Positions 20,070 through 29,028 of a stretch of 64,000 nucleotides of DNA are shown one piece after another. The stretch covers positions 1 to 64,000 of the forward strand of contig NZ_QJUO01000014.1 of the NCBI RefSeq assembly GCF_004327335.1. Direction: 5' to 3'. A program made the position numbers and the translations under genes. Within the stretch, counting starts at the first letter, position 1, and the number at the start of each line of letters is the position of its first letter. The DNA comes from Stutzerimonas kirkiae (GTDB taxonomy: Bacteria; Pseudomonadota; Gammaproteobacteria; Pseudomonadales; Pseudomonadaceae). The notes under the pieces were generated by a model that was given only the letters and a program-made list of their open reading frames with translations, ran no database searches and was not told the origin of the DNA.

Positions 20070-21843
20070 CGGAATTGATCCACTCTCTGACTACCTGGGC
20101 CACACGCCCCGGATCTTCGGCCAACAGCCCCTTGATTGCATTGAGCTGCGCTTCGAAGCCCTCGTTGGGCCCTGGCAGCAGGATGCTCTGCGGTCCGCTC
20201 AGGCTGACCCGGTCATCGCTCAGCGAAGTATCCAACTGGCCCATGTCGCCCAGTTCGATATCGCCATCGGTTTCCTGCAACTGCTTGCCCTTGCCGGCGT
20301 TGGTCAGGTTGTTCAGCACCGGGCGCAACACGCCGAAGACCAGCACCAGGATGAACAGGACACCGAGAATCTGTTTGACCACATCCCAGAACCAGGGCTG
20401 CGAGTAGAACGGGATATCCAGCGCGCCGTCATCGAAGGTATCGGGTGCGAACGGAGCATTGATCACGCTGACGCTGTCGCCGCGGCTGGCATCGAAGCCC
20501 ACGGCATCCTGTACCAGCCGCGTGAAACGTGCCAGGTCCTCGGCATTCCATGCCGCTCGCGCCACTTCACCGGTGGAGCCGATGGAAACCTGATCGTCCA
20601 CCACCACCGCGACCGACAGGCGGCGCAGGCGGCCCTGCTGCTGGCGGGTGTAGCTGATGGAGCGATCCAGTTCGTAGTTACGGGTGGCCTGCTCGCGCTT
20701 GTCCGCCGGATAGGGCGCCAGCATCGGCTGGCCGGTGGCCGGGTCCATGATCTGCTGGCCGTTGACATCCACCAGCGGCTGGCCGGGCGGCACGGCAGCG
20801 GCGCCCGCGCCCCCCTGGCCGACCTGCTCCGGCGCGGTGGCCGCGCCTGGCGGCTGGTTGCTCAGGGCGCCGGGCACCCCTTGCGGCGGCAGGCTGCTCT
20901 GGCGCTGCTCGTTGATGCTCTGCTCGCTGCGTAGCGCAGGCTGGTCGGGGTTGAACGTCTCGGAAGTGGATTCGACCGCGCTGAAATCCACGTCCGCCGA
21001 GACTTCCGCCTTGTAGCGCCCGGCGCCCAGCACCGGCTGCAGGATATTGTGCACCCGCTGGGTATAGAGGTTTTCCATGCGCCGGCTGTAGTCGAACTGC
21101 TTGCCGGCCACGCTCAGTTCGGTCATGTTCTGCTGGTCGGACAACAGGTTGCCCTTCTGATCGACCACGGTGACCTGCGACTTGCTCAACTCGGGCACGC
21201 TGGTGGCGACCAGGTTGATGATCGCCATCACCTGGCTGGGCTCCAGAGCGCGCCCCGGATAGAGTTCCACCAGCACCGAAGCGCTGGGCTTGCGCTCATC
21301 GCGCACGAATACCGAACTCTTCGGAATCGCCAGGTGCACCCGCGCCGCCTTGACATTGTTCAGGCTGGCCACGGTACGCCCCAACTCCCCCTCCAGGCCA
21401 CGGCGATAGCGCGTCGCCTCCATGAACTGGCTGGTACCCAGGCCTTGTTCCTTATCGAGGATTTCGAAACCGATATTGCTGTCGACCGGGCCGATACCCG
21501 CCCCGGCGAGCTGCAGCCTGGCCCGCGCCAAATCATCGGCCTTGACCAGCAACGCGCCGGAGTTCGGTTCGATGGTGTAGGAAATATTGGCGGCCGACAG
21601 GGTATCGACCACCTGGTTGGCGTCCATCCCTGACAGGCTGCCGAGCAGTGGACGGTAATCCGGCTGCTGCGACCAGAGCACCACGGCAAAACCGACCGCC
21701 ACGCTGGCGGCCAGGCCGACCAGCAGGCCAACCTGGCGCAACATCGACATATCGGCCAGGTTTTCCAGCACGGAAAGGCCGAACAGCGGTTTCTTGGCCT
21801 CGCCTTCCGCCGGAACCGGGACGTTACTCACGCCATCAGCCAT
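20062..21843 (-). CDS. fliF: Flagellar MS-ring protein FliF
   Basis: Inner-membrane ring that anchors the flagellum, 593 residues. It has an N-terminal transmembrane helix (about residues 37-57), ring-building motifs (LLGSLSGMDANQVVDTLSAA, GIGPVDSNIGFEILD) and a periplasmic region with a Pro/Gln/Ala-rich loop. A second transmembrane helix (about residues 455-478) precedes a cytoplasmic FliG-binding tail (VAQVVREWINSD). Gene order and overlaps match the conserved operon. Confidence 0.97.
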   Translation of the reverse strand: MADGVSNVPVPAEGEAKKPLFGLSVLENLADMSMLRQVGLLVGLAASVAVGFAVVLWSQQPDYRPLLGSLSGMDANQVVDTLSAANISYTIEPNSGALLVKADDLARARLQLAGAGIGPVDSNIGFEILDKEQGLGTSQFMEATRYRRGLEGELGRTVASLNNVKAARVHLAIPKSSVFVRDERKPSASVLVELYPGRALEPSQVMAIINLVATSVPELSKSQVTVVDQKGNLLSDQQNMTELSVAGKQFDYSRRMENLYTQRVHNILQPVLGAGRYKAEVSADVDFSAVESTSETFNPDQPALRSEQSINEQRQSSLPPQGVPGALSNQPPGAATAPEQVGQGGAGAAAVPPGQPLVDVNGQQIMDPATGQPMLAPYPADKREQATRNYELDRSISYTRQQQGRLRRLSVAVVVDDQVSIGSTGEVARAAWNAEDLARFTRLVQDAVGFDASRGDSVSVINAPFAPDTFDDGALDIPFYSQPWFWDVVKQILGVLFILVLVFGVLRPVLNNLTNAGKGKQLQETDGDIELGDMGQLDTSLSDDRVSLSGPQSILLPGPNEGFEAQLNAIKGLLAEDPGRVAQVVREWINSDE

Positions 21844-21856
21844 GATTCAATCCGCC

Positions 21857-22186
21857 TCAAACCGGCATCTGCATGATGTCTTGATAGGCCTGGACCACCT
21901 TGTTGCGCACCTGCGTCAGCGCCTGAAAGGAAACGCTGGCCTTCTGCGAGGCGATCATCACATCGGTCAGGTCGACACCGCCCTGCCCCATTTCGAATGC
22001 CGACGCCAATTGACTGGAGGCCTGCTGGGTTTCATGCACTTTGTCCACCGCCTGGCCGAGCATCTCGGAAAAGCTGGGCGCACCGGCCATTTCAGGCTCG
22101 GCGACCGGCTTGGCCTGCGCCATGGCTTCGGTCTGCATCGCACGCATTTCCAGCATCAAACGATTGAATTGAACACCCTGAGTCAT
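21857..22186 (-). CDS. fliE: Flagellar hook-basal body protein FliE
   Basis: Connects MS-ring and rod; 109 residues, typical length. The C-terminal family signature is visible ([39 protein letters not shown]). Two ATGs stand in tandem; the second (22186, MTQGVQFN) keeps the usual distance to GGAGGA, while the first abuts it. It is the first gene of the fliEFGHIJ unit. Confidence 0.95.
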   Translation of the reverse strand: MTQGVQFNRLMLEMRAMQTEAMAQAKPVAEPEMAGAPSFSEMLGQAVDKVHETQQASSQLASAFEMGQGGVDLTDVMIASQKASVSFQALTQVRNKVVQAYQDIMQMPV

Positions 22187-22292
22187 CATTCCTCCAACGT
22201 CGCGGTTTTGTGGCCCATCACCCCTGGCGGCCACCCTGAAGGCCGTCACCAAGGCGACTTTTTGACGCTTCGCGACAAGATGAACTCTGAAT

Positions 22293-22308
22293 AGCAACAA
22301 GGGTGCCA
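22293..22308 (-). promoter_or_regulatory. Sigma-54 promoter for fliEFGHIJ
   Basis: Read leftward: TGGCACCCTTGTTGCT, a complete TGGCAC-N5-TTGC match with GG-N10-GC. It lies about 107 nt upstream of the fliE start. Control by an enhancer-binding protein such as FleR is expected from Pseudomonas biology, but fleSR is not next to fliE here. Confidence 0.88.
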
Positions 22309-22442
22309 GAATCCCACATTCCCCGATAACCTCTCGACAGCACAGGCAAAAACTGTAATGCCTTTTGCGACAACCGCTGTATCAGGACATCCCGGTAGCC
22401 AAGGCATAAGCTGGCGCGCTTCGCATAGACAGGTCCCCACCG

Positions 22443-23612
22443 ATGCGCGCACTGAACCGTTTCCTGAGCGACAGCGCCCCTTCCTGCGTGATCGCCGGTT
22501 TCATAGCCATGCTGACCGGCTATACCAGCTCCCTGATCCTGATGTTCCAGGCAGGCCAGGCCGCCGGCCTGAGCAGCCAGGAGATTTCATCCTGGATCTG
22601 GGCCCTGTCGATCGGCATGGCGTTCTGCAGCATATTCCTGTCACTGCGCTACCGCGCCCCGGTGGTCATCGCCTGGTCCACCCCCGGCGCCGCCCTGCTG
22701 ATCGGCAGCCTGCCAGGCGTACCCTATGCCGAAGCCATCGGGGCGTTCATCTTTTCCTCGATACTGATCGCCCTGTGCGGCCTGACCGGCAGCTTCGAGC
22801 GCCTGATGCGCCGGGTTCCCCCCTCCTTGGCCGCCGCCCTGCTGGCCGGGGTGCTGTTCAATATCGGCAGCGAAATCTTCCGCGCCGCCGAAATCCAGCC
22901 ATTACTGGTGTTGTCCATGTTCTTCAGCTACCTGCTGGGCAAGCGGCTGCTACCGCGTTATGCGGTACTGGTTGCCCTGCTGACGGGTTGCCTCGTCGCA
23001 GGCATTTCCGGCCTGCTGAATTTCGAACACTTCGCCCTGGAAGTGGCCATTCCAGTCTGGACCACCCCGTCTTTCTCCTTCGCCGCCCTGTTCAGCATCG
23101 GTATCCCGCTGTTCGTCATCGCCATGGCCTCGCAGAACATGCCGGGGCTGGCGGTATTGCGCGCCGAGGGTTACCAGACGCCCGCCTCGCCGCTGATTTC
23201 CTGCACCGGTATCGTATCCACACTGACCGCGCCATTCGGCTCCCATGGCATCCACCTGGCCGCCATCACCATGGCGATCTGCGCTGGCCCGGAAGCCCAT
23301 GCACAGAAGGAAAAGCGCTACAGCGCCGCCGTCTGGTGCGGGCTGTTCTATGGTATCGCCGGCATCTTCGGCGCGACCCTCGCCGCGCTGTTCGCCGCCT
23401 TCCCCAGCGCCCTGGTGCTGTCCATCGCCGCCCTGGCGCTGCTCGGTTCCATCGGCAATGGGCTGACCCAGGCCATGCTGCAACCCCAGGAACGCGAAGC
23501 GGCCCTCGTCACCTTCATGGTCACGGCCTCGGGGCTGACCCTGCTGGGCATCGGCTCGGCCCTCTGGGGGCTGGTGGCCGGAGTGCTGACGTTGTTGATA
23601 TTGCGGCGCTAG
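22443..23612 (+). CDS. Benzoate/H+ symporter family membrane transporter (BenE-like)
   Basis: A 389-residue polytopic inner-membrane protein with about 11-12 hydrophobic segments. Family sequence includes GYTSSLILMFQAGQAAGLS, WSTPGAALL, PFGSHGIHLAAITMAICAGPEAH and GLFYGIAGIFGATLAALFAA, typical of BenE/YdcO. No benzoate catabolic genes are near, so the substrate cannot be inferred. It is divergent from fliE and ends 2 nt before the heptamer array; its stop is TAG. Confidence 0.88.
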   Translation: MRALNRFLSDSAPSCVIAGFIAMLTGYTSSLILMFQAGQAAGLSSQEISSWIWALSIGMAFCSIFLSLRYRAPVVIAWSTPGAALLIGSLPGVPYAEAIGAFIFSSILIALCGLTGSFERLMRRVPPSLAAALLAGVLFNIGSEIFRAAEIQPLLVLSMFFSYLLGKRLLPRYAVLVALLTGCLVAGISGLLNFEHFALEVAIPVWTTPSFSFAALFSIGIPLFVIAMASQNMPGLAVLRAEGYQTPASPLISCTGIVSTLTAPFGSHGIHLAAITMAICAGPEAHAQKEKRYSAAVWCGLFYGIAGIFGATLAALFAAFPSALVLSIAALALLGSIGNGLTQAMLQPQEREAALVTFMVTASGLTLLGIGSALWGLVAGVLTLLILRR

Positions 23613-23614
23613 GA

Positions 23615-23670
23615 GCAAGCTGCAAGCTGCAAGCTGCAAGCTGCAAGCTGCAAGCTGCAAGCTGCAAGCG
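23615..23670. repeat. Heptamer tandem array 1 (GCAAGCT x8)
   Basis: Seven perfect GCAAGCT units and a final GCAAGCG begin 2 nt after the benE-like stop codon. A partial inverted counterpart (CTTGCAGCTTGCCGCTGCTT, 23789-23808) abuts the pyrF stop codon on the other side, so the convergent gap can fold into a long hairpin. The intervening sequence contains a second stem, GGCAGGGCCAAAACCCTGCC. Confidence 0.93.
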
Positions 23671-23807
23671 TAATCAGTGTGAAAGGCAGGGCCAAAACCC
23701 TGCCAAGCCCTTTATGGCTTGCCATCCATGGCAGCCACCCTTCGGGCCGTCGCTACGCGACGTTAAAAATGGCTCCCGGCCATTTTTCCTTGCAGCTTGC
23801 CGCTGCT

Positions 23808-24503
23808 TCACCCCAATTCCGCAACGACCGCCGCCAACGCCTCGGCCGGGTCCGCGGCCTGGCTGATCGGGCGGCCGATCACCAGATAGTCTGAGCCGGC
23901 CTCCAGCGCCTGGGCCGGTGTGAGAATCCGCCGCTGATCGTCCTGGGCGCTACCCGCCGGGCGGATACCCGGCGTGACCAGTTGCAGCGAGGCATAGCGC
24001 CGCTTGAGTTCGGCGGCTTCCCGGGCCGAGCAGACCAGGCCATCCAGCCCGGCCTGCTGCGCCAGCCCGGCCAGGCGCAACACCTGCTGCAGCGGCTCCA
24101 CATCCAGCCCCAGCCCGGCCAGATCGTCACGCTCCATGCTGGTCAGCACGGTGACACCGATCAGCAGCGGTCTGGCCGGCCCTCTCCGCTCCAGCACCTC
24201 ACGGCACGCCGCCATCATGCGCAGACCACCGGAGCAGTGCACATTGACCATCCACACACCCAGCTCCGCCGCGGCCTTGACCGCCATCGCCGTGGTATTG
24301 GGGATATCGTGGAACTTGAGGTCCAGGAACACTTCGAACCCCCGCGCCTGCAACGCTTCGACGACCGCCGGCCCACTGCGGGTGAACAGTTCCTTGCCCA
24401 CCTTGACCCGGCACAACGCCGGATCGAGCTGCCCGGCCAGCGCCAGGGCGGCATCGGCGGAAGGAAAGTCCAGAGCAACGATAATCGGCGTTTTGCAACT
24501 CAT
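23808..24503 (-). CDS. pyrF: Orotidine 5'-phosphate decarboxylase
   Basis: Last step of UMP synthesis, OMP to UMP. The 231-residue TIM barrel carries [14 protein letters not shown] at the N-terminus, the catalytic signature [12 protein letters not shown] (Asp-Lys-His-Asp) and VTPGIRP near the phosphate site. The ATG at 24503 ([13 protein letters not shown]) has GAGG 9 nt upstream; the frame continues upstream to 25025 but without homology. It converges with the benE-like gene. Confidence 0.97.
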   Translation of the reverse strand: MSCKTPIIVALDFPSADAALALAGQLDPALCRVKVGKELFTRSGPAVVEALQARGFEVFLDLKFHDIPNTTAMAVKAAAELGVWMVNVHCSGGLRMMAACREVLERRGPARPLLIGVTVLTSMERDDLAGLGLDVEPLQQVLRLAGLAQQAGLDGLVCSAREAAELKRRYASLQLVTPGIRPAGSAQDDQRRILTPAQALEAGSDYLVIGRPISQAADPAEALAAVVAELG

Positions 24504-24559
24504 GGCGGGGCCTCTATGGAAATTCGCCGCGCATTGTCGCAGAAACGCAGCTCGCGGAC

Positions 24560-24720
24560 GACGGCCATACGGCAAAACCAGGGCGACCGGGCTATGCCGC
24601 CAGCTACTGGCGAGGCGCGTCGATAAAGGCGCTGGAGGCTGGACGAAAAGAATGGACTGCTCCCGTCTCCGTCCAGCCTTCCAGCGCTCCTTTCGGCTTT
24701 TCGAACGTTCATGACCGTAT
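24560..24720. repeat. Dispersed palindromic element, copy 6 (extended)
   Basis: The core at 24621-24701 has CGATAAAGGCGCTGGAGGCT, GGACGAAAAG, then CCGTCCAGCCTTCCAGCGC and TTTCGGCTTTT. Weaker outer arms CGGCCAT (24560) and ATGACCG (24712) resemble the GGCCAT/ATGGCC ends of copies 4 and 8 but are further out. It lies between the divergent pyrF and DUF2897 genes. Confidence 0.78.
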
Positions 24721-24794
24721 ATCGCTCGATGGCCACAGCCACGGCCTGGAGCGTAAGCTGTCCGCGACGACCGACAATCAAAGGAGATGCCGGC

Positions 24795-24962
24795 ATGCCC
24801 TGGTACATATGGCTGGTCATATTCATAGCCCTTGGCTCCATCGTCGGCAGCCTGCTGATGTTGCGTTCGGGAGCCAGGAAGATTCCACTCACGGCGGAAC
24901 AGAAACAGCGTATCGCACAACGCAATGCCGAGGCCGATGCCGAAGACGCCCGCAATCGTTGA
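24795..24962 (+). CDS. DUF2897 family small membrane protein
   Basis: A 55-residue protein with one N-terminal transmembrane helix (residues 2-22, [20 protein letters not shown]) and a charged helical tail ([20 protein letters not shown]). This pattern and the closing NAEADAED stretch match the DUF2897 family of gammaproteobacteria. A strong AAGGAG lies 9 nt before the ATG, which supports the short form over the longer frame from 24711. Function unknown. Confidence 0.82.
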   Translation: MPWYIWLVIFIALGSIVGSLLMLRSGARKIPLTAEQKQRIAQRNAEADAEDARNR

Positions 24963-25082
24963 CCCCACGCGACCATGCCGCTCACAGGCATGGTCCCTGC
25001 CCCCACCACCAACGAGGCTTACCACTCGCCTCCTGGCAACGACCGCTCATGAGCGCCACGCACAAAGACGAAATCAACCTTT

Positions 25083-25101
25083 TACAATCATTCTCATTAA
25101 G
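25083..25101 (+). promoter_or_regulatory. Candidate Fur box upstream of bfd
   Basis: TACAATCATTCTCATTAAG resembles a Fur site of the form GATAATCATTCTCATTATC and lies 42 nt upstream of the bfd ATG. Induction of bfd under iron starvation is known in Pseudomonas and fits Fur repression. Confidence 0.65.
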
Positions 25102-25142
25102 ATTAATATCGCCGGCATCCACAGGTCCGGCGAGTATTCTCA

Positions 25143-25361
25143 ATGTACGTCTGTCTTTGCCAGGGTGTCACCGATGGGCACATACGCGATGCCATCTATG
25201 AAGGCTGCTGCAGCTACCGCGAGGTGCGCGTAGCCACCGGCGTGGCATCGCAGTGCGGGAAATGCGCCTGTACCGCCAAGCAGATCGTCCGCGAAACCAT
25301 CAGCGACCTGCAGAATGCGCAATCATCCTCATCCTGCACCGCCAGTTTCTACCTCGCCTGA
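25143..25361 (+). CDS. bfd: Bacterioferritin-associated ferredoxin
   Basis: A 72-residue [2Fe-2S] protein that reduces bacterioferritin haem to release stored iron. The Fer2_BFD cysteines are present as CLC (Cys4, Cys6) and CGKCAC (the cluster ligands Cys38 and Cys41 lie here). It begins MYVCLCQGVTDGHIRDAI, very close to P. aeruginosa Bfd. A Fur-type site precedes it and a terminator follows, so it is a single-gene unit next to bacterioferritin. Confidence 0.96.
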   Translation: MYVCLCQGVTDGHIRDAIYEGCCSYREVRVATGVASQCGKCACTAKQIVRETISDLQNAQSSSSCTASFYLA

Positions 25362-25377
25362 AAAAAAATTTGCACCG

Positions 25378-25401
25378 AACCGGACACTGTCCGGTTTTTT
25401 T
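25378..25401 (+). terminator. Rho-independent terminator after bfd
   Basis: AACCGGAC, loop ACT, GTCCGGTT followed by seven T. The stem is a perfect 8 bp. It begins 17 nt after the bfd stop and separates iron-repressed bfd from the bacterioferritin gene. Confidence 0.92.
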
Positions 25402-25556
25402 ATGCCCGCAAAATCAACACGTTACCCTGTAGAGCCTGAAAACAAACATTTCTCGTTCCAGTTTACTCGTTTAAATTCAATGACTTAGGTTTGACAGCCG
25501 CATGCCGGACAGCCAGAATCCGCCCATCGAAGAACCTTCCCTGGCAGGGCAATGAC

Positions 25557-26027
25557 ATGAAAGGCGACAAACTGGTCATCCAGCATCTGAACAAAGTCCT
25601 GGGCAATGAGCTGATCGCGATCAACCAGTATTTCCTGCATGCCCGCATGTACCAGGACTGGGGCCTGGAGAAGCTGGGCAAGGACGAATACAAGGAATCG
25701 ATCCGTGAAATGAAGAATGCGGACGAACTGATCAAGCGCATTCTCTTTCTCGAAGGCCTGCCCAATCTGCAGGAACTGGGCAAGTTGCTGATCGGCGAGA
25801 ATACCCATGAAATGCTCGAGTGCGACCTCAAGCTGGCGCACAAGTCGCATACCGACCTGAAGGCTGCCATTGCCCTGTCCGAAAGCAGCGGCGACTACGC
25901 CAGCCGCGACCTGCTGGAAGATATTCTCGAGTCCGAGGAAGAACATATCGACTGGCTGGAAACCCAGCTCGGCCTGTTCGACAAGGTCGGTGCGGAAAAC
26001 TACCTGCAATCGCAGATCGAAGACTGA
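25557..26027 (+). CDS. bfr: Bacterioferritin with altered ferroxidase centre
   Basis: Iron-storage protein, 156 residues, starting [20 protein letters not shown]. The haem ligand Met52 and Tyr25 are present. Of the six usual ferroxidase ligands, Glu18, Glu51, Glu127 and His130 are kept, but position 54 is Asn (codon AAT at 25716) instead of His and position 94 is Ala (GCG at 25836) instead of Glu. Such a subunit should bind haem but oxidise Fe(II) poorly, like the alpha-type Bfr subunits that work with a ferroxidase-competent partner in some pseudomonads. Its place beside bfd is that of bfrB in P. aeruginosa, whose product keeps the full site (from memory). A weak AGGG is the only ribosome site. 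Confidence 0.95.
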   Translation: MKGDKLVIQHLNKVLGNELIAINQYFLHARMYQDWGLEKLGKDEYKESIREMKNADELIKRILFLEGLPNLQELGKLLIGENTHEMLECDLKLAHKSHTDLKAAIALSESSGDYASRDLLEDILESEEEHIDWLETQLGLFDKVGAENYLQSQIED

Positions 26028-26040
26028 CAGGCTCCGCAAT

Positions 26041-26080
26041 GAAAACGGCCCGCCTCCCTTACCGGGAGCGGGCCGTTTTC
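26041..26080. terminator. Bidirectional terminator between bfr and grxD
   Basis: GAAAACGGCCCGC pairs with GCGGGCCGTTTTC around a short inner palindrome (CTCCCTTACCGGGA). The stem carries A-rich and T-rich edges on both strands, as expected between convergent genes. Confidence 0.88.
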
Positions 26081-26134
26081 GTTACTTCGCGGTTCACCCG
26101 ACCGACCGGCGCCATGGCACCGGCCACGCCGGCT

Positions 26135-26461
26135 TCAAGCCTCGCCGTTACCCACGGCGGCCTTCACCAGTTGCTGCAGCTCACCCTTTTCGAACAGTTC
26201 GAGGATGATGTCGCTGCCACCGACCAGTTCGCCACTCACCCACAGTTGTGGGAACGTCGGCCAGTTGGCGTAGACAGGGAGGTTGGCGCGGATTTCCGGA
26301 TTCTGCAGGATATCGACATAGGCGAATTTCTCGCCACAGCCCATGAGCGCCTGGCTCGCCCTGGCGGAAAAACCACACTGCGGGGCGTTGGGCGAACCTT
26401 TCATGTACAGCAGGATCGGGTTGTTGGCGATCTGCTCTTTGATGGTTTCGATAATATCCAC
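26135..26461 (-). CDS. grxD: Monothiol glutaredoxin (CGFS type)
   Basis: Iron-sulfur cluster carrier and delivery protein rather than a general reductase. The 108-residue protein has the active-site CGFS (Cys29) in GSPNAPQCGFS, the cis-proline block WPTFPQLW and GGSDIILELFEKGEL. The start codon is GTG (26461) with GAGG 6 nt upstream. It stands between iron-storage genes and argF, as in P. aeruginosa. Confidence 0.96.
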   Translation of the reverse strand: MDIIETIKEQIANNPILLYMKGSPNAPQCGFSARASQALMGCGEKFAYVDILQNPEIRANLPVYANWPTFPQLWVSGELVGGSDIILELFEKGELQQLVKAAVGNGEA

Positions 26462-26580
26462 GATGTACCTCGGCTAGACACGTTATGCCGCGCATTGTAA
26501 CGCAAAGGAATGTGCAAGGCCGAGTGCCAGCCTGGGATTTATCCGTCATGGCGCGCCATCGTGGTGCCATATAGCCGAAT

Positions 26581-26610
26581 TTGCGCCCTTCCACGCTTTC
26601 TGGATAAGAT
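26581..26610 (+). promoter_or_regulatory. Candidate argF promoter (-35/-10)
   Basis: TTGCGC (26581-26586) and TAAGAT (26605-26610) are separated by 18 bp and lie about 110 nt upstream of the argF ATG. The assignment is by eye. Confidence 0.4.
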
Positions 26611-26627
26611 CGCGCCTTTCCCCGTTT

Positions 26628-26663
26628 TGTCGCCCCCGGAATGCGACCCTTTGTCGCCGGGCT
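26628..26663 (+). promoter_or_regulatory. Candidate ArgR operator upstream of argF
   Basis: Two direct TGTCGC half-sites at 26628 and 26652, the first followed by N6-AA, agree with the Pseudomonas ArgR half-site pattern as I remember it. They lie just downstream of the proposed -10 element, a repressing position. Arginine repression of argF through ArgR is established in P. aeruginosa. Confidence 0.5.
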
Positions 26664-26722
26664 TCGTGTTTTCCGAAAAGCACCTGCCGGACAACGGACA
26701 CAAGCAATTGAAAGGTATCGAT

Positions 26723-27640
26723 ATGAGCGTAAGGCATTTTCTCTCACTGATGGACTGCACGCCCCAGGAGCTGTCCGGCCTGGTCCGTCGCGGCATCGAG
26801 CTGAAGGATCTGCGCAAGCGCGGCGTACCCTTCGAACCGCTGAAGAGTCGCGTGCTGGGCATGATCTTCGAGAAGGCTTCGACCCGCACACGGCTGTCGT
26901 TCGAGGCCGGCATGATCCAACTGGGCGGCCAGGCGATCTTTCTTTCGCCGCGCGACACCCAGCTCGGTCGCGGTGAACCGATCAGCGACTCGGCCATCGT
27001 CATGTCGCGCATGCTCGACGCGGTGATGATCCGTACCTTCGCCCACGCGACCCTGACCGAGTTCGCGGCGCACTCCAGCGTGCCGCTGATCAATGGCCTC
27101 TCCGATGACCTGCATCCCTGCCAGGTACTGGCGGATATGCAGACCTTCCAGGAGCATCGCGGCAATATCGCCGGCAAGACCGTCGCCTGGATCGGTGACG
27201 GCAACAACATGTGCAACACCTATATGGAAGCGGCCATCCAGTTCGACTTCCAGTTGCGTATCGCCTGCCCGCAAGGCTACGAGCCGGATGCCGGACTACT
27301 GGCCCGCGCCGCTGATCGCGTGCAACTGCTGCGTGACCCACGCGAAGCGGTTGCCGGCGCACACCTGGTCAGCACCGATGTCTGGGCCTCCATGGGCCAG
27401 GAAGACGAGGCGGCGGCCCGTCTCGAACTGTTCCGCCCCTACCAGGTGAACCCGACCCTGCTCGATGCCGCCGCCGAGGACGTGGTCTTCATGCACTGCT
27501 TGCCCGCGCACCGTGGCGAGGAAATCAGCCACGACCTGCTCGACGACCCGCGATCCCTCGCCTGGGACCAGGCGGAGAATCGCCTGCACGTGCAAAAGGC
27601 CCTGCTCGAATTCCTCATGCTGCCGAACAGCCGCCCATGA
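26723..27640 (+). CDS. argF: Ornithine carbamoyltransferase, anabolic
   Basis: Forms citrulline from ornithine and carbamoyl phosphate in arginine synthesis. The 305-residue protein has the carbamoyl-phosphate motif STRTR (residues 53-57), HPCQVLAD, and the ornithine-side motif [10 protein letters not shown]. The ATG at 26723 ([17 protein letters not shown]) gives the normal length for anabolic ArgF; the frame extends upstream without homology. The stop overlaps the next start by 4 nt. Confidence 0.97.
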   Translation: MSVRHFLSLMDCTPQELSGLVRRGIELKDLRKRGVPFEPLKSRVLGMIFEKASTRTRLSFEAGMIQLGGQAIFLSPRDTQLGRGEPISDSAIVMSRMLDAVMIRTFAHATLTEFAAHSSVPLINGLSDDLHPCQVLADMQTFQEHRGNIAGKTVAWIGDGNNMCNTYMEAAIQFDFQLRIACPQGYEPDAGLLARAADRVQLLRDPREAVAGAHLVSTDVWASMGQEDEAAARLELFRPYQVNPTLLDAAAEDVVFMHCLPAHRGEEISHDLLDDPRSLAWDQAENRLHVQKALLEFLMLPNSRP

Positions 27641-28752
27641 ACGACGGCACGTCGCTGCTGGAGCTGCGCGGCCTGGCCTGCGGTTATGGCGACCAGCGCA
27701 TCGTCGAGGCGCTGAACCTGCGCCTCGAACGTGGCGACATCGGCTGCCTACTCGGCCCTTCCGGCTGCGGCAAGACCACCACGCTGCGCGCCATCGCTGG
27801 CTTCGAGCCAGTACACGAAGGTGAAATCATCCTGGCTGGCCAGCGCATTTCCAGTGCCGGACATACCCTGGCACCGGAAAAGCGCCGCATCGGCATGGTG
27901 TTCCAGGACTATGCGTTGTTCCCGCACCTGACCGTCGCCGAAAACGTCGCCTTTGGCATTCGCAAGCACCCCGAGGCAGCGCGCATCGTCGAAGAGATGC
28001 TCGAACTGGTCAACCTCTCGGCGCTGCGCCAGCGTTATCCCCACGAACTCTCCGGCGGCCAGCAGCAACGGGTCGCACTGGCCCGCGCACTGGCCCCGGA
28101 ACCCGAACTGCTGCTGCTCGACGAACCCTTTTCCAACCTCGATGTCGAGTTGCGCCGACGCCTGAGCCGTGAAGTACGGGAAATCCTCAAGCTCCGTGGC
28201 ACCAGCGCCATCCTGGTCACCCACGACCAGGAAGAAGCCTTCGCCGTCAGCGATCAGGTCGGCGTGTTCAAGGATGGTCACCTGCAACAGTGGGATACCC
28301 CCTTCAACCTCTACCACAAGCCGCAGACGCCTTTCGTCGCCAGTTTCATCGGCCAGGGCTATTTCATTCGTGGCCAATCCCTCAGCGCCCAAGGCGTACA
28401 GACCGAGCTGGGCAACATCCGTGGCCTGAGCACCTGCATTGGCTCATGCGACGGCCCAAGTGGCAGCGCCGTGGACGTGCTGCTGCGCCCGGACGACATC
28501 GTCCCTGCGCCGGACAGCGCGTTGCGCGCCAGGGTCGTCGGCAAGACCTTCCAGGGCGCTTCGACCCTCTACCGACTGGAGCTGCCGACCGGCACGCAAC
28601 TGGAGGGGCTGTTCCCCAGCCACGCCGATCATGCGCTCGGCCAGGAGGTCGGCATCGCCATCGCCGCCGACCACCTTGTGGTGTTCCCCGCCCAGGGCAG
28701 TATCGCCGCCCACGAAAATATCGAAGGCGTACGCCGCTACAGCGACAACTGA
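27637..28752 (+). CDS. ABC transporter ATP-binding protein (FbpC/PotA-like)
   Basis: A 371-residue ATPase subunit of an importer. Walker [10 protein letters not shown] (residues 40-48), Q-loop [11 protein letters not shown], signature [15 protein letters not shown], Walker [13 protein letters not shown] and the switch histidine in VTHDQEEAF are all intact. A TOBE-like C-terminal domain follows (about residues 240-360). The combination resembles FbpC-type ferric-iron or spermidine ATPases. No permease or binding protein is adjacent. The start overlaps the argF stop (ATGA), an arrangement also seen in P. aeruginosa. Confidence 0.9.
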   Translation: MNDGTSLLELRGLACGYGDQRIVEALNLRLERGDIGCLLGPSGCGKTTTLRAIAGFEPVHEGEIILAGQRISSAGHTLAPEKRRIGMVFQDYALFPHLTVAENVAFGIRKHPEAARIVEEMLELVNLSALRQRYPHELSGGQQQRVALARALAPEPELLLLDEPFSNLDVELRRRLSREVREILKLRGTSAILVTHDQEEAFAVSDQVGVFKDGHLQQWDTPFNLYHKPQTPFVASFIGQGYFIRGQSLSAQGVQTELGNIRGLSTCIGSCDGPSGSAVDVLLRPDDIVPAPDSALRARVVGKTFQGASTLYRLELPTGTQLEGLFPSHADHALGQEVGIAIAADHLVVFPAQGSIAAHENIEGVRRYSDN

Positions 28753-28923
28753 AGGTCGGTTGGACGGTATGCAAGCGGGTTGGCAATCAAGTCCGCAGCG
28801 TGTCGGTACACCGCTGTCGGTTTCGTCGGCTCTTTCCCACAGGCACCGCCGAAAGTGGCTGTGCGGATGACTGGTGGCGGGACGGGGCACGCGTGAATGC
28901 ATCCCTGTAGCTCTTCGCCACCC

Positions 28924-29001
28924 GACATTCATACAGGGACGATGATCCCGAGGTCGCGCCCAACGATCCTCAAGCCAGGCACACCATTGCCAATCCAGTA
29001 C
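28924..29001 (-). repeat. Two-copy dispersed element, copy A
   Basis: Read leftward it contains ACTGGATTGGCAATGGTG, then CGACCTCGGGATCATCGTCC and CTGTATGAATG, with GAAGAGC further on. The same blocks in the same order occur at 59508-59577. It lies in the 276 bp gap between convergent genes. Confidence 0.7.
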
Positions 29002-29028
29002 CCGGATGGCGCAATCGTCCAGTGAAAC

